DNA of 64,000 nt. Source: Sphingobacteriia bacterium RIFOXYC2_FULL_35_18. Its GTDB lineage: Bacteria > Bacteroidota > Bacteroidia > Chitinophagales > Chitinophagaceae. The notes under the pieces are model-generated. The model was not told where the DNA came from and did not search any database. It saw nothing but the letters and a program-made list of their open reading frames with translations. The translations under genes and the position numbers were made by a program. This document shows, piece after piece, positions 1-8,974 of this stretch. Numbering within the stretch: position 1 is the stretch's first letter; each line of letters begins with the position of its first letter. The DNA lies in NCBI GenBank assembly GCA_001829005.1, contig MIAG01000004.1, positions 1 through 64,000 of the forward strand. The letters are read 5' to 3'.

Positions 1-143
1 TCTACTCTAAACAAGTAAACGTAGTCAAAGGTCCTAACGCTGTTCCGGTAAGATTGAACAACGGTGTGATTGGAACACACTTCCTAACATTAGAAGGTAA
101 AGGTGTTAAGTTCGCTCCTACTACTGTAGTGATAGTGAAATAA
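1..143 (+). CDS. C-terminal fragment of an unidentified protein
   Basis: An open frame enters from the left edge and ends at the TAA at 141-143. It gives about 46 residues ending GKGVKFAPTTVVIVK. The alternating hydrophobic and polar residues suggest a beta-strand end domain of a larger, possibly secreted, protein. A strong terminator hairpin follows 18 bases later, which supports a real gene end. There is too little sequence to assign a family or function. Confidence 0.6.
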   Translation, partial: YSKQVNVVKGPNAVPVRLNNGVIGTHFLTLEGKGVKFAPTTVVIVK

Positions 144-161
144 TACAACTACTATAATCTT

Positions 162-199
162 AAAGCCCCGTTCCAATTAATTGGAACGGGGCTTTTTTT
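162..199 (+). terminator. Intrinsic terminator after the partial first gene
   Basis: A perfect inverted repeat of 15 bp (AAAGCCCCGTTCCAA, TTAA loop, then its complement) is followed by a T run. It lies just downstream of the stop at 143 and reads as a Rho-independent terminator for the plus-strand gene. Confidence 0.9.
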
Positions 200-307
200 A
201 TGCAAAATGACTGATAATTAATACTAGATTTTGATATAAGGGATCATATTCCAAATTGAATAAACAGAAATTTACCCATATTTTCTGAACCCTATTTTAA
301 TTTACAA

Positions 308-1114
308 ATGCTATTACTATCATCTGGATTTGTTGGTTTGGCCAGCATTTTATTGGTCTATTTAATCAAAAGATACAAATTGGTAAGAACTACTTGTATT
401 AGCATTTATTTGTTCATTTTTTTGGCGATAGTTGGTTCGCATTACTACCAATTTTATGGAACAAGTGAAAAAATATTAACCTATACTCTTTTTACTTCAA
501 GTACTTTATTCTTTTTGCTTGGCCCTATTTTATATTTCTATGTTAGGATATTATTGAATCACAAGGAAATCAATCTTAAAAAAGACTGGGTTCATTTTAT
601 ACCATTCATCATCTTTATCTTTTGCATTTTTCCTTGGATTACTAGTAGCACAGAAAATAAAATCATTTTTGCAAGAGCAGTATTAAACAATCGCTCATTG
701 CTAATGGTAAACCCAGATAACATTCTTTTAATTGAACCCCAAATTCTACTACTGATTATTCCTGTACATATATTAACCTACTTAATCGTGTGCTTGTATA
801 AAATCATTAAAGATGATGCGGTTAACCCTGGAATTGTGCACACAAATGCAACTGTAAACACTTTAATCTATTTGTTTCTGCTCTTTCAATGTTATGTTGC
901 TATCATGTATAGCCTTGGTTCATTGAGTATTTTTTATCAGAGCAATCTATCTCCAATTTTAGTGACCAATTTCCCACCAGAAAGTTTTAATGGGACTGAG
1001 CATGGTGTGGCAGCACTTATGATTTTGGTTATACTAACAACAGTTCTAGTGTACATCACCGATGCAAAATCAATAGACAAGAGCAATATATCTAACAACT
1101 CTGCTCTTAGATAA
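308..1114 (+). CDS. Membrane sensor module of an AraC-type regulator, lacking the HTH domain
   Basis: This is a 268-residue protein with about six or seven predicted membrane helices. The segment LLGPILYFYVRILL followed by a charged stretch and HFIPF is the hallmark of the N-terminal membrane domain found in Bacteroidota membrane-bound AraC/XylS-family regulators. Those proteins normally continue into a C-terminal double helix-turn-helix. Here the chain ends about 20 polar residues after the last helix (DAKSIDKSN), and the next gene converges directly on its stop, so no DNA-binding part can follow. It may sense a signal and act through a partner, or be a decayed regulator. Family assignment rests on the motif; the function is unknown. 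Confidence 0.6.
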   Translation: MLLLSSGFVGLASILLVYLIKRYKLVRTTCISIYLFIFLAIVGSHYYQFYGTSEKILTYTLFTSSTLFFLLGPILYFYVRILLNHKEINLKKDWVHFIPFIIFIFCIFPWITSSTENKIIFARAVLNNRSLLMVNPDNILLIEPQILLLIIPVHILTYLIVCLYKIIKDDAVNPGIVHTNATVNTLIYLFLLFQCYVAIMYSLGSLSIFYQSNLSPILVTNFPPESFNGTEHGVAALMILVILTTVLVYITDAKSIDKSNISNNSALR

Positions 1115-3508
1115 TTATTCTAATATTTTTACTACCCTGGTCATTTTACCTTGCGCATTTATACCCTCTAAAACGATTTTTAATTTAGTAGAAACATCAT
1201 TGTTATAAAAATCTACAGGATACCTTGGCGACCTTTTATTTGTCATAATATAAGGATTCCAGTAAAGGGTGTTTCTTGTATCTGGATTGAATGAAGCGGC
1301 AGATTTATCGTATACTGGATTATAGAACTCTTTAAATCTAGAATACCCCGCTAAAATAGTACTCTCCATTCCCTTCACATTTTGAGAACCCTTAGAAGAA
1401 CTTCCACCCTTCTTTGTATAAATTACAATTGCGCCACTTGCACCACCTCCGCCTGTACCAAAAAATGGAGGTCTGAATACTTTAAGATAGGCAATATCGG
1501 CAAGGGGAATATTTGCAACCATTGGAACATCTGCTCTTAGTTCATTCAAATAAACATCAGGAGCTCCCCCTCTCCAAGTTAATGTTGCACTTGGTCCATT
1601 ACCTGTAACCTGTAATCCTGCAACTCGTCCTTGAAGAAAAGTAAATATGTCTAATGCTGCTACTGTTCCATCAGTTAAATCAAAACTATACCCATTCATT
1701 CCTGAAAATAATCCTGAAGAATAGGTTTCATCCAATATTTCAATTTTACTTTTTGTTCTAGTTTTTACAACAACTTCAGACAAAGTAGCTGACTCCATTA
1801 GTTTTCGAACTCGTTCTTGTTCTTTTAAAAAATAATTCATTCTAGCTATAGCCATTGAGTCTACCCCTCCCCATACAGGAGGAATGGTGCCTAAATTAAC
1901 TTTTGCTCCATTTTCTTTTCGAAGTAAGCCATTTTCAATTTTTACTTGGGTAGCACTACTTAGTTTTGAATTATTGTTGAACCCATAATATACTTTAACG
2001 GTATCATAAAAGAACAAACCCGGCTGTTCAAAACTCCCATTGGCATCAATAGGCGCAAATAAAAGGTTTTTACTACTGTCTTTTGCAGCCAATACAAAAT
2101 TGAGTTGCTGGTCTTTAACCATACCAGGTTTAATTCCAAACACACTGCCTTTTAAAGACATGAAATCATTCTCTGGCATATATTTTAATTGAGGACCAAC
2201 CCCTGCTTTTAATTGTTCCCAATTAATTTTTCTCCATCCATTGGTCATCATTACTAAATCTAATTTGCTGGTGATACTGTCTGCGTCACTTTGGAAATAA
2301 TAAGAAGGATTGTGCACATACCCTTTAATTTCGCTAGCCAACAAAAAATTGGAATATATAGAATGAGGATCTGTCTCATTTGCATTTGCATCAATTACGG
2401 CAACCGACATATTGGTCATTGTAGTATCTGAAACAATAATTTCAAATCGATTTAATCCTCTTTTATTCAGATTAGTCGTAAGTGAATTTATTTTAGCACT
2501 AAAATCATGTGTATGATTGTTGATGAATGCAATTCTCTCTGCTACTGGAATCCAATCAGAAGTAAATAATGTAAACTGAACAATACCTGTAGGCAACTCT
2601 TCTATTGGTATTTCGGCCCGTTGATAGTTCTTGTCGACCATTTTAAGCCCTACTTTGTACATTAAGGACTGATTCATATGAACCAATAAATTCATTTGCT
2701 TAAAACTTGGACCAGCATTTAGGGATCGTTCAAATTGAAGAAAAGCTTTTTCATTATTGGTTCTAACCGTTAATACTGCTCCTTCAGGTTTGATATCTGT
2801 GATTTTAGTAACACCGCTTCTTCCAAATTCATCGGTCCAGTTTAATTGATATTGTTGACCTGCAATAGGTTTTAACACAAATACCCCCATCCCATCGTGT
2901 TGAACTTTAATACTATCAAGTACTTTCTTTTGGGCATCAATCAAAACACCTTTAATCTTTACTGGAAGGCCAGAATTATGGTATGCTTTAAATGCAACTC
3001 GAGAATTTAGTCCTTCAACTAACATTCCACTTTCGGGGAATACATCAACTTTGGTAGGTGCAGGTAATTTTGCACTAACCAGGTTCCCTCCATTAACTGG
3101 GATATTTTTTTGAAACAAAAAAGCAATATCATCATTCAACATCCACCTTGTAAATGCTTTTACGTGTAAAAATCCTCCATTATAATTGGATGGAATTTCA
3201 AAACTCCCTTTGGCAGTTGACTGATACAAAGGCGAAACGGTTTGTTTTACTAAAACACCGGCTGTGTCGTACCATTCTACATATAAATTCTTGCTTAAAA
3301 TACTGGGCTCGTTTACCGCTAATAAATAGGCTTTATAAAACAGCGTATCACCGGTATTATACCGCGGTCTATCAAAATGGAGATGTATTTTTTCTTTGGG
3401 AGCCCCTTCTGCATATACATTCATCATTGAGTCTAGTTGTTGGCTAAATGCAACTTGCTTGGAGGCCAACAATATTAAACACCCAATTAAGACCTTAAGA
3501 TACTTCAT
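1115..3508 (-). CDS. Secreted macroglobulin-like protein with a TonB-receptor plug domain
   Basis: The ORF track starts at a TTG (3604), but an internal ATG at 3508 opens a clear signal peptide (MKYLKVLIGCLILLASKQVAFSQ), giving 797 residues. The N-terminal part contains beta-rich segments such as KEKIHLHFDRPRYNTGDTLFY, typical of MG2/alpha-2-macroglobulin-like domains. Near residues 580-710 there is a TonB-dependent receptor plug (LSEVVVKTR, GRVAGLQV, GASGAIVIYTKKGG). No outer-membrane barrel follows. Bacteroidota encode many such proteins, probably exported to the periplasm or outer membrane; the substrate is unknown. It is divergent from rlmH, and its stop abuts the stop of the membrane sensor. 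Confidence 0.75.
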   Translation of the reverse strand: MKYLKVLIGCLILLASKQVAFSQQLDSMMNVYAEGAPKEKIHLHFDRPRYNTGDTLFYKAYLLAVNEPSILSKNLYVEWYDTAGVLVKQTVSPLYQSTAKGSFEIPSNYNGGFLHVKAFTRWMLNDDIAFLFQKNIPVNGGNLVSAKLPAPTKVDVFPESGMLVEGLNSRVAFKAYHNSGLPVKIKGVLIDAQKKVLDSIKVQHDGMGVFVLKPIAGQQYQLNWTDEFGRSGVTKITDIKPEGAVLTVRTNNEKAFLQFERSLNAGPSFKQMNLLVHMNQSLMYKVGLKMVDKNYQRAEIPIEELPTGIVQFTLFTSDWIPVAERIAFINNHTHDFSAKINSLTTNLNKRGLNRFEIIVSDTTMTNMSVAVIDANANETDPHSIYSNFLLASEIKGYVHNPSYYFQSDADSITSKLDLVMMTNGWRKINWEQLKAGVGPQLKYMPENDFMSLKGSVFGIKPGMVKDQQLNFVLAAKDSSKNLLFAPIDANGSFEQPGLFFYDTVKVYYGFNNNSKLSSATQVKIENGLLRKENGAKVNLGTIPPVWGGVDSMAIARMNYFLKEQERVRKLMESATLSEVVVKTRTKSKIEILDETYSSGLFSGMNGYSFDLTDGTVAALDIFTFLQGRVAGLQVTGNGPSATLTWRGGAPDVYLNELRADVPMVANIPLADIAYLKVFRPPFFGTGGGGASGAIVIYTKKGGSSSKGSQNVKGMESTILAGYSRFKEFYNPVYDKSAASFNPDTRNTLYWNPYIMTNKRSPRYPVDFYNNDVSTKLKIVLEGINAQGKMTRVVKILE

Positions 3509-3603
3509 GCTTTGTACAATTTTAACTGTAAGATACTTTGTCTGTTGCAACTTACAAAGCAGCACAAATTGGCTACCATTGTTTTGTTGACTATTTTTAA
3601 CCA

Positions 3604-4077
3604 ATGAAACTAAGTTTGATTTCTGTTGGAAAACCCCATGAGCCCTATGTAAAAGAGGGAATCAACGATTTCACTCAAAGGATAAACAAATATTTCAAAG
3701 CAGATTGGTTGATAATACCCACTCCAAAAACTGCGCCAAGTTTATCTGAAACGGAACTTAAAAAGGCAGAAGCAAGTTTAATACTGAACAAAATTGAAAA
3801 AGACGACTATTTGATTTTATTGGATGAAAGAGGAAAATCATTTAGCTCTCCTCAACTGGCTCAATTTATACAACAAAGAGCCAATGAAAGCAATAAGCAA
3901 TTGGTATTTTTGATAGGAGGTGCTTTTGGAGTTGACCCAATTGTAACAAATAGAGCGCAATTAGTTTGGAGTTTATCACCGCTTGTATTTCCACATATGT
4001 TAGCCAGGTTAATTTTATCAGAACAATTATACCGAGCTTGCACCATCATTAGAAACGAAAAATACCACCATATTTAA
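3604..4077 (+). CDS. rlmH: 23S rRNA (pseudouridine1915-N3)-methyltransferase RlmH
   Basis: The protein is 157 residues, the usual length for this SPOUT-fold family. It uses S-adenosylmethionine to methylate N3 of pseudouridine 1915 in helix 69 of 23S rRNA, acting on assembled ribosomes in the cytoplasm. Characteristic segments are MKLSLISVGKP at the start, LDERGKSFSSPQLAQFI, the SAM-binding LIGGAFGVDP near residue 103, and the C-terminal LARLILSEQLYRACTIIRN with a KYHH end. The rhomboid gene follows after 3 bases, so the two are probably co-transcribed. The assignment is secure by sequence. Confidence 0.96.
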   Translation: MKLSLISVGKPHEPYVKEGINDFTQRINKYFKADWLIIPTPKTAPSLSETELKKAEASLILNKIEKDDYLILLDERGKSFSSPQLAQFIQQRANESNKQLVFLIGGAFGVDPIVTNRAQLVWSLSPLVFPHMLARLILSEQLYRACTIIRNEKYHHI

Positions 4078-4080
4078 CCC

Positions 4081-4725
4081 ATGATTACCTTAACCATCAG
4101 CATAATACTCTTAACAAGTCTTATTTCGTTTACAGCTTTTTCAAACCAAAAAGTGTTGGATGATTTAATTTTTTATCCGCCTGCCATTACCAATAGAAAC
4201 CAATGGTACCGTTTTATTACGAGTGGTTTAATTCATGCAGATATCATGCACTTGGTATTCAATATGTATTCCTTTTATTTATTTGGAGACCTAGTTGAAA
4301 AAACATTCGTTCAAATTTTTGGTGAATCAGGTAAAGTCATCTACATCGTTTTATATGTTGTTTCGTTGATTGTTTGTTTATTACCCACTTATTTGAACAA
4401 TCAAAACAACTATCATTATAGAAGTTTAGGTGCTTCTGGAGCAGTATCTGCAGTCATATTTGCTGGTATATTTTTATATCCTACAATGGGAATGGGAATT
4501 TTCCCGATTCCATTTCATATTCCAGGATTTGTATTTGGCCCTTTGTATTTAATCTTATCTGCGTATTTAGCAAAAAAAGGGCATGGAAATATTAATCACT
4601 CGGCGCATATTTGGGGGGCTATATTTGGGATTGTATTTGTAATAATCACCACTAGTTTTATGACCAAGTTTAATGCAATAGAAAACTTCTTAAACGCTAT
4701 TCAATTATACCTCGGATCATTTTAG
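4081..4725 (+). CDS. Rhomboid-family intramembrane serine protease
   Basis: This 214-residue membrane protein has about six helices. It contains HLVFNMYSFYLFG (the His/Asn loop region before helix 2), GASG with the likely nucleophile Ser119, and HSAHIWG with the likely catalytic His176. These match the rhomboid Ser-His dyad, which cleaves substrates within the membrane. The physiological substrate cannot be inferred. The gene sits 3 bases after rlmH, and its TAG stop overlaps the tilS stop on the other strand within the tetranucleotide TTAG. Confidence 0.9.
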   Translation: MITLTISIILLTSLISFTAFSNQKVLDDLIFYPPAITNRNQWYRFITSGLIHADIMHLVFNMYSFYLFGDLVEKTFVQIFGESGKVIYIVLYVVSLIVCLLPTYLNNQNNYHYRSLGASGAVSAVIFAGIFLYPTMGMGIFPIPFHIPGFVFGPLYLILSAYLAKKGHGNINHSAHIWGAIFGIVFVIITTSFMTKFNAIENFLNAIQLYLGSF

Positions 4726-6098
4726 ATACGGGCATACTGAATTTTCAATAATTGTTTGGTAGCCGCGGTATACCTAAATCTATTATCAATGCGTAAGCCA
4801 ATAATGGCAATAATTTTTTTATTAGATTCAAGTACCCAAATTTTTTCTTTATCTGTTTTACTTAATCTGGAGTCAATTAAAAACTTAGCCACTTTTTTCT
4901 TCTTAGACATCCCTAATGGATAAAAATAATCACCCAACGCCCATTGCCTTAACAGCAAGGGAAACTGTATTGCATGGGCATCCAACCACTCAATATTGAA
5001 TTGTTTGCTTTTCAAACTAGTCTTGGTTAATTCATTTGAAACATCAGCAATATCGTGTGAAGAAATAGTAAGTTCCCCTTCTATAAATAAGGTCTTCCCT
5101 ACCCCTACTATTACAATATGATTAGATTCATTTTGTGCGATTGGGGCAATAATCATCCATTGCCTATTCTTTATGATTCGATGACTAGGAGACTGGATAA
5201 AACTACTATTTGTTCCATCCAGTAATTTGATTACTTCAGAAATTTGAGTTGCCGAAAATCCAAAAGGCTCTATCATTTCCCAAGTAATGGTTTGTATGGG
5301 ATTCACTTTCTTCCATTTAAGAACAGGTATATGCCATTCATTTCCCTTTTGCTCAAGCATTTTTTTTAGTTGTTGATGCACTGCTTGCTTATACAAAATG
5401 GTTACTTCAGAGAATCGTTGTGTATTTTGAAAAATATTTTCTTGAACAGATGGAATTACTTTTTCTAATTCAGGAATGATTGAATTTCTTAAAAAATTCC
5501 TGGTATACTGGTTTGTTAAATTTGAAGAATCTACAATAAAAGAAATCCCATTATCTTCAGCATATAATTCAATTTGGCTCCTAAAAAAAGGCAGCAAGGG
5601 TCTCAATATTTTTTTTGATTGATGAAGGGCTGAAATCCCTTTTAGTCCTTCAATACCAGTCCCTCTAAAAAAATGCATCATACTGGTTTCCACAGAATCA
5701 TTCGCATGATGTGCAGTAGCTACCCAAGCATTTTTAAGTGTAATATCATTTAAACGAATTTCATCAAACCAATCATACCTGATTTCTCTGGCAGCTACTT
5801 GAACAGACAATTGCTTCTCCAACATATACTTTTTGGTGTCGATTCTTTTAATCAATAAAGGGACGCCAAGGCTTTCGCATAGAGAAACAACAAATTTTTC
5901 ATCTCGATTACTCTCCTCGCCTCTCAATTGATAATTTACATGAGCAGCAATAAATTCAATCTTTGATTGATGTAATAAATGTGCTAATACAGTACTATCT
6001 ATTCCACCACTCAATGCCAACAAAATTTTTTGTCCTGACAATATCAATGAAGCAAAATAGGTTTGCCAATTCTGTTGGAATTGATTCAATAAGTTCAT
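4722..6098 (-). CDS. tilS: tRNA(Ile)-lysidine synthase TilS
   Basis: The protein is 458 residues. TilS uses ATP to attach lysine to C34 of the tRNA-Ile CAU anticodon, changing both its codon reading (AUA) and its aminoacylation; it is essential in most bacteria. The PP-loop SGGIDS lies at residues 30-35. It is followed by HVNYQLRGEESNRDE and HHANDSVETSMMHFFRGTG, characteristic of the N-type ATP pyrophosphatase domain. The C-terminal part (LRQWALGDYFYPLGM, KVAKFLIDSR) is the tRNA-binding TilS C-domain. A small membrane-protein gene lies 2 bases upstream, implying an operon. Confidence 0.95.
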   Translation of the reverse strand: MNLLNQFQQNWQTYFASLILSGQKILLALSGGIDSTVLAHLLHQSKIEFIAAHVNYQLRGEESNRDEKFVVSLCESLGVPLLIKRIDTKKYMLEKQLSVQVAAREIRYDWFDEIRLNDITLKNAWVATAHHANDSVETSMMHFFRGTGIEGLKGISALHQSKKILRPLLPFFRSQIELYAEDNGISFIVDSSNLTNQYTRNFLRNSIIPELEKVIPSVQENIFQNTQRFSEVTILYKQAVHQQLKKMLEQKGNEWHIPVLKWKKVNPIQTITWEMIEPFGFSATQISEVIKLLDGTNSSFIQSPSHRIIKNRQWMIIAPIAQNESNHIVIVGVGKTLFIEGELTISSHDIADVSNELTKTSLKSKQFNIEWLDAHAIQFPLLLRQWALGDYFYPLGMSKKKKVAKFLIDSRLSKTDKEKIWVLESNKKIIAIIGLRIDNRFRYTAATKQLLKIQYARI

Positions 6099-6100
6099 AC

Positions 6101-6445
6101 CTATTTCTTTACAAAAGACCCTGTTAATGCAGCTAAACCACTGATTAATCCACCTATAATACCGGTAATCAATATCAACATCATATATGAGCCCCCCAAT
6201 GGAAGTATCAAAGCCACTTTTGCGGAAAGGATATGTTCATTGGCTGCATCTTTAATAAAAGCTAAGACTACCCATAATAAGAATAACCCTAGAAACCCAC
6301 TTAAAAAAGATTTACCGGGAGTCTGATGCAATAGTGCAGCAACAACAAAAGAAGTAACCACAAAAACCCACCAAGGCAATTGAGTAAAAAGTCCTGCTAC
6401 AAAAGCCAATAACGCCGTTAAAAATAAGGATACTATAAATTTCAT
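6101..6445 (-). CDS. Small four-helix membrane protein of unknown function
   Basis: This is a 114-residue, very hydrophobic protein with about four predicted membrane helices joined by short loops (for example TPGKSFLSGFLGLFLLWVV). I do not recognise a named domain. It lies 2 bases upstream of tilS and 9 bases downstream of the penicillin acylase gene on the same strand, so it is probably transcribed with them. Its start MKFIVSLFLTALLAF is consistent with direct insertion into the inner membrane. Confidence 0.7.
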   Translation of the reverse strand: MKFIVSLFLTALLAFVAGLFTQLPWWVFVVTSFVVAALLHQTPGKSFLSGFLGLFLLWVVLAFIKDAANEHILSAKVALILPLGGSYMMLILITGIIGGLISGLAALTGSFVKK

Positions 6446-6454
6446 AAAATGTTT

Positions 6455-8923
6455 TTAAGCTTGGGTAAATGTCATTAACCACTTGATGCGTTTATTACTT
6501 GGTGCATCTTTAAGGTGCATAAATAGAATTGGATAATACTTTCCAGTTGCCCAATGTTTCATAAAAGTATCGTAGTACTTGCTTCCTGGATTACCATTTT
6601 GGCCACCAGGATATACCCCATAGGCTTCTATTTCATCGGTCATATGTACAATCATTCTCCAACTTGGGCCATGTGTTTCTGTGGTGGCATTAATAATATG
6701 CTTCCCGCCACCAATTGGCAAATGCAATGAGCTCAAAGCATTAATTTTTAGTAAATGAGAAACCCGAGTATCTTTAAACAACGACCATTCTAATTTACCC
6801 TCTTTTTCTGCTTTTACCAATACAGCAGTGGCTTTTTTAACTGCTTCCATGACTGCATCAGCGATGGTTTCTTTTTTATTTGGTGTTTTTATGTTATCTG
6901 CAAAAGAGTAAAGGCTATCTCTTTTAATACTTTCTAACAAAGTAATTTCATCTGGCCAACCCAAGCTAGTGGTAGCCCCTGAAAATTCATCGGACCAAAT
7001 GGTTGTTTCTAAACTATCCCAAATCACATTAAATACTGTTGCTCCTTTTTCATTCACATCGCTTATTAAATTCCAAGTGCTTAATATATTAATGTACTTT
7101 TTCTCATCAGCAGTTAATGCAGATTGATCAATGTATTTTAATAATATTGGACGAGCCATTTCAGCGAAAACATTGTAATTATCCATTTGAAGACGCTGAA
7201 TATCTTGCGGGGTAGCTTTAGTTAATTCAGTCAACTTTCTATTGATGATTACTCCTCGGTAAACCGGGAAATTACTGGCTGCCCCTAAATAATAAGGATA
7301 CGTTTGGTCTGTCGATTTTTGATTGGCACTGCTTACAAAACCACGCTCCGGATTTTTTATCATTGGATTTTCTTCCGTTGGAATAAAACCTTGCCAAGCA
7401 TAAGCACTATCCTGTCCTGGTAAAATAAAGTCGCCTTGTCTATACCATCTTGCTACAAAATTGGCCTGTTGTTTTAATGCGATATCGCCTGTTTTAGAGG
7501 CAAAAGCAAAATTCTGACCAGTACTATTCCAGTGTGAAATAGCTTCTAAATAATCATCATAATTTTTCGCATGGTTCAGTTTATAAAATGCTAATAAACC
7601 ACTTCCACCATCATGAGCAGTCCATCTTAAAGCAAGATTTTTACCACCTGAACCACTATTCTTATAATTATGGTCGTACATAGTAGGTCCAAACACCGTT
7701 ATTGCAATGTTTTCTTGAATAGTAGCGCTGTCTTTTACTTTAATGGTTTCGATTCTTTTTTCTGCTTTCACCCATTGACCTTTAAACCAATATTCATTTA
7801 AAGTAGTGTCTTTAAATTTCATATCGTAATAGTCTAACACATCTCTTCCAGCATTAGTAACTCCCCAAGCAATACTATCATTAAATCCAATGATAACAGC
7901 TGGTGAACCTGGGAAACTAGCCCCATAAGTACGATGGGTAGGGGTTGATATTTGAACTTCGTACCAAAGAGATGGTAAATTCAACCCTAAGTGTGGATCA
8001 TTGGCAAGTATGGGTCTACCGGATTTTGTTTTTGTTCCACCTACTACCCAGTTATTACTTCCATTGCTTTTATTTGGAATAAAAGGAGCCAATGCTGTTG
8101 AGCTTCCTGCAGTATCACCTAAGTAAGCAGTTTGAACATCCGCAGGAGCAACGGGTTTGATAGCAGGATTTGCATAAACAGTACCTCGAGGAATAATTGG
8201 ATCCAAAGAATCTTGTACATCGGTAAACAACAAATCAAAATCTTTATAGCTGAAATAGTTTCGAGCATTGCTCATTTGCAAATCGGTTACTGCGCCTCTT
8301 CCTGTTAAGTCATAAGACATAAACATCTGGAACAAATAAGTTTTTAAAGAAGTCCAAGCTTCAGGTTTATAATCGAGTAATTTGTACTCAAATGGAATTT
8401 CTTCTGGCTTCAATTGAGCAATATATGCATTCACTCCCTTTGCATAAGCGTCAATGGCAGATTGCATTTCAGGATTATTTTTCTCTACATACGCCTTGGT
8501 TCTTTCAGCCCCATAAACCATTCCAAGTCTTCTAAAAAATTTATCGGTACCAATTCTTTCTTTCCCTACAATTTCACTTAAACGACCTGCCGCAACATGG
8601 GTCTGAAATTCCATCTGCCAGAGTCTAAACTTAGCATGCAAGTATCCCTGAACGTAGTATGCGTCATTATCTTCATCTGCATAAATATGTGGAACCAATC
8701 GATCGTCTATATATACATCAACTTTCCCAGCTAGCCCCTCTAGTTGTATATTATCGTTGTAATTAACATCAGTGGCTTCTGCGTTTTGCCAAAAACCATG
8801 TTGTGGAGATAAAAAATAACCCAGCCTCGGGGTTTTACTTCCCCCAACAGCTAATTGGGTATTAAATAAGTGAACAGCACCCCAAGTTAATAGGGCCGAT
8901 ACAAGCAATGGTACAATCCTCAT
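6455..8923 (-). CDS. Penicillin acylase (N-terminal nucleophile hydrolase) family protein
   Basis: An 822-residue precursor with an N-terminal hydrophobic segment (MRIVPLLVSALLTWGAVHLF) for export. The fold region starting near residue 66 and the segment GYLHAKFRLWQMEFQ are typical of the alpha chain. The junction KSNGSNNWVVGG places the expected autocatalytic cleavage before Ser289, the beta-chain nucleophile. GRPILANDPHLGLNLPSLWYE follows, as in the family. Members hydrolyse amide bonds of penicillins, acyl-homoserine lactones or other N-acyl compounds in the periplasm. The actual substrate here is not evident. Confidence 0.92.
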   Translation of the reverse strand: MRIVPLLVSALLTWGAVHLFNTQLAVGGSKTPRLGYFLSPQHGFWQNAEATDVNYNDNIQLEGLAGKVDVYIDDRLVPHIYADEDNDAYYVQGYLHAKFRLWQMEFQTHVAAGRLSEIVGKERIGTDKFFRRLGMVYGAERTKAYVEKNNPEMQSAIDAYAKGVNAYIAQLKPEEIPFEYKLLDYKPEAWTSLKTYLFQMFMSYDLTGRGAVTDLQMSNARNYFSYKDFDLLFTDVQDSLDPIIPRGTVYANPAIKPVAPADVQTAYLGDTAGSSTALAPFIPNKSNGSNNWVVGGTKTKSGRPILANDPHLGLNLPSLWYEVQISTPTHRTYGASFPGSPAVIIGFNDSIAWGVTNAGRDVLDYYDMKFKDTTLNEYWFKGQWVKAEKRIETIKVKDSATIQENIAITVFGPTMYDHNYKNSGSGGKNLALRWTAHDGGSGLLAFYKLNHAKNYDDYLEAISHWNSTGQNFAFASKTGDIALKQQANFVARWYRQGDFILPGQDSAYAWQGFIPTEENPMIKNPERGFVSSANQKSTDQTYPYYLGAASNFPVYRGVIINRKLTELTKATPQDIQRLQMDNYNVFAEMARPILLKYIDQSALTADEKKYINILSTWNLISDVNEKGATVFNVIWDSLETTIWSDEFSGATTSLGWPDEITLLESIKRDSLYSFADNIKTPNKKETIADAVMEAVKKATAVLVKAEKEGKLEWSLFKDTRVSHLLKINALSSLHLPIGGGKHIINATTETHGPSWRMIVHMTDEIEAYGVYPGGQNGNPGSKYYDTFMKHWATGKYYPILFMHLKDAPSNKRIKWLMTFTQA

Positions 8924-8974
8924 AGCAAATATTTAAAGACTCAAAATAAGCAAATTAGTTCAGAAGCATCCATG

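Noticed and set aside
3154-3590. Two plus-strand ORFs of 97 and 64 residues
   Set aside because: Both lie antisense within or at the start of the TonB-plug gene and have no recognisable features.
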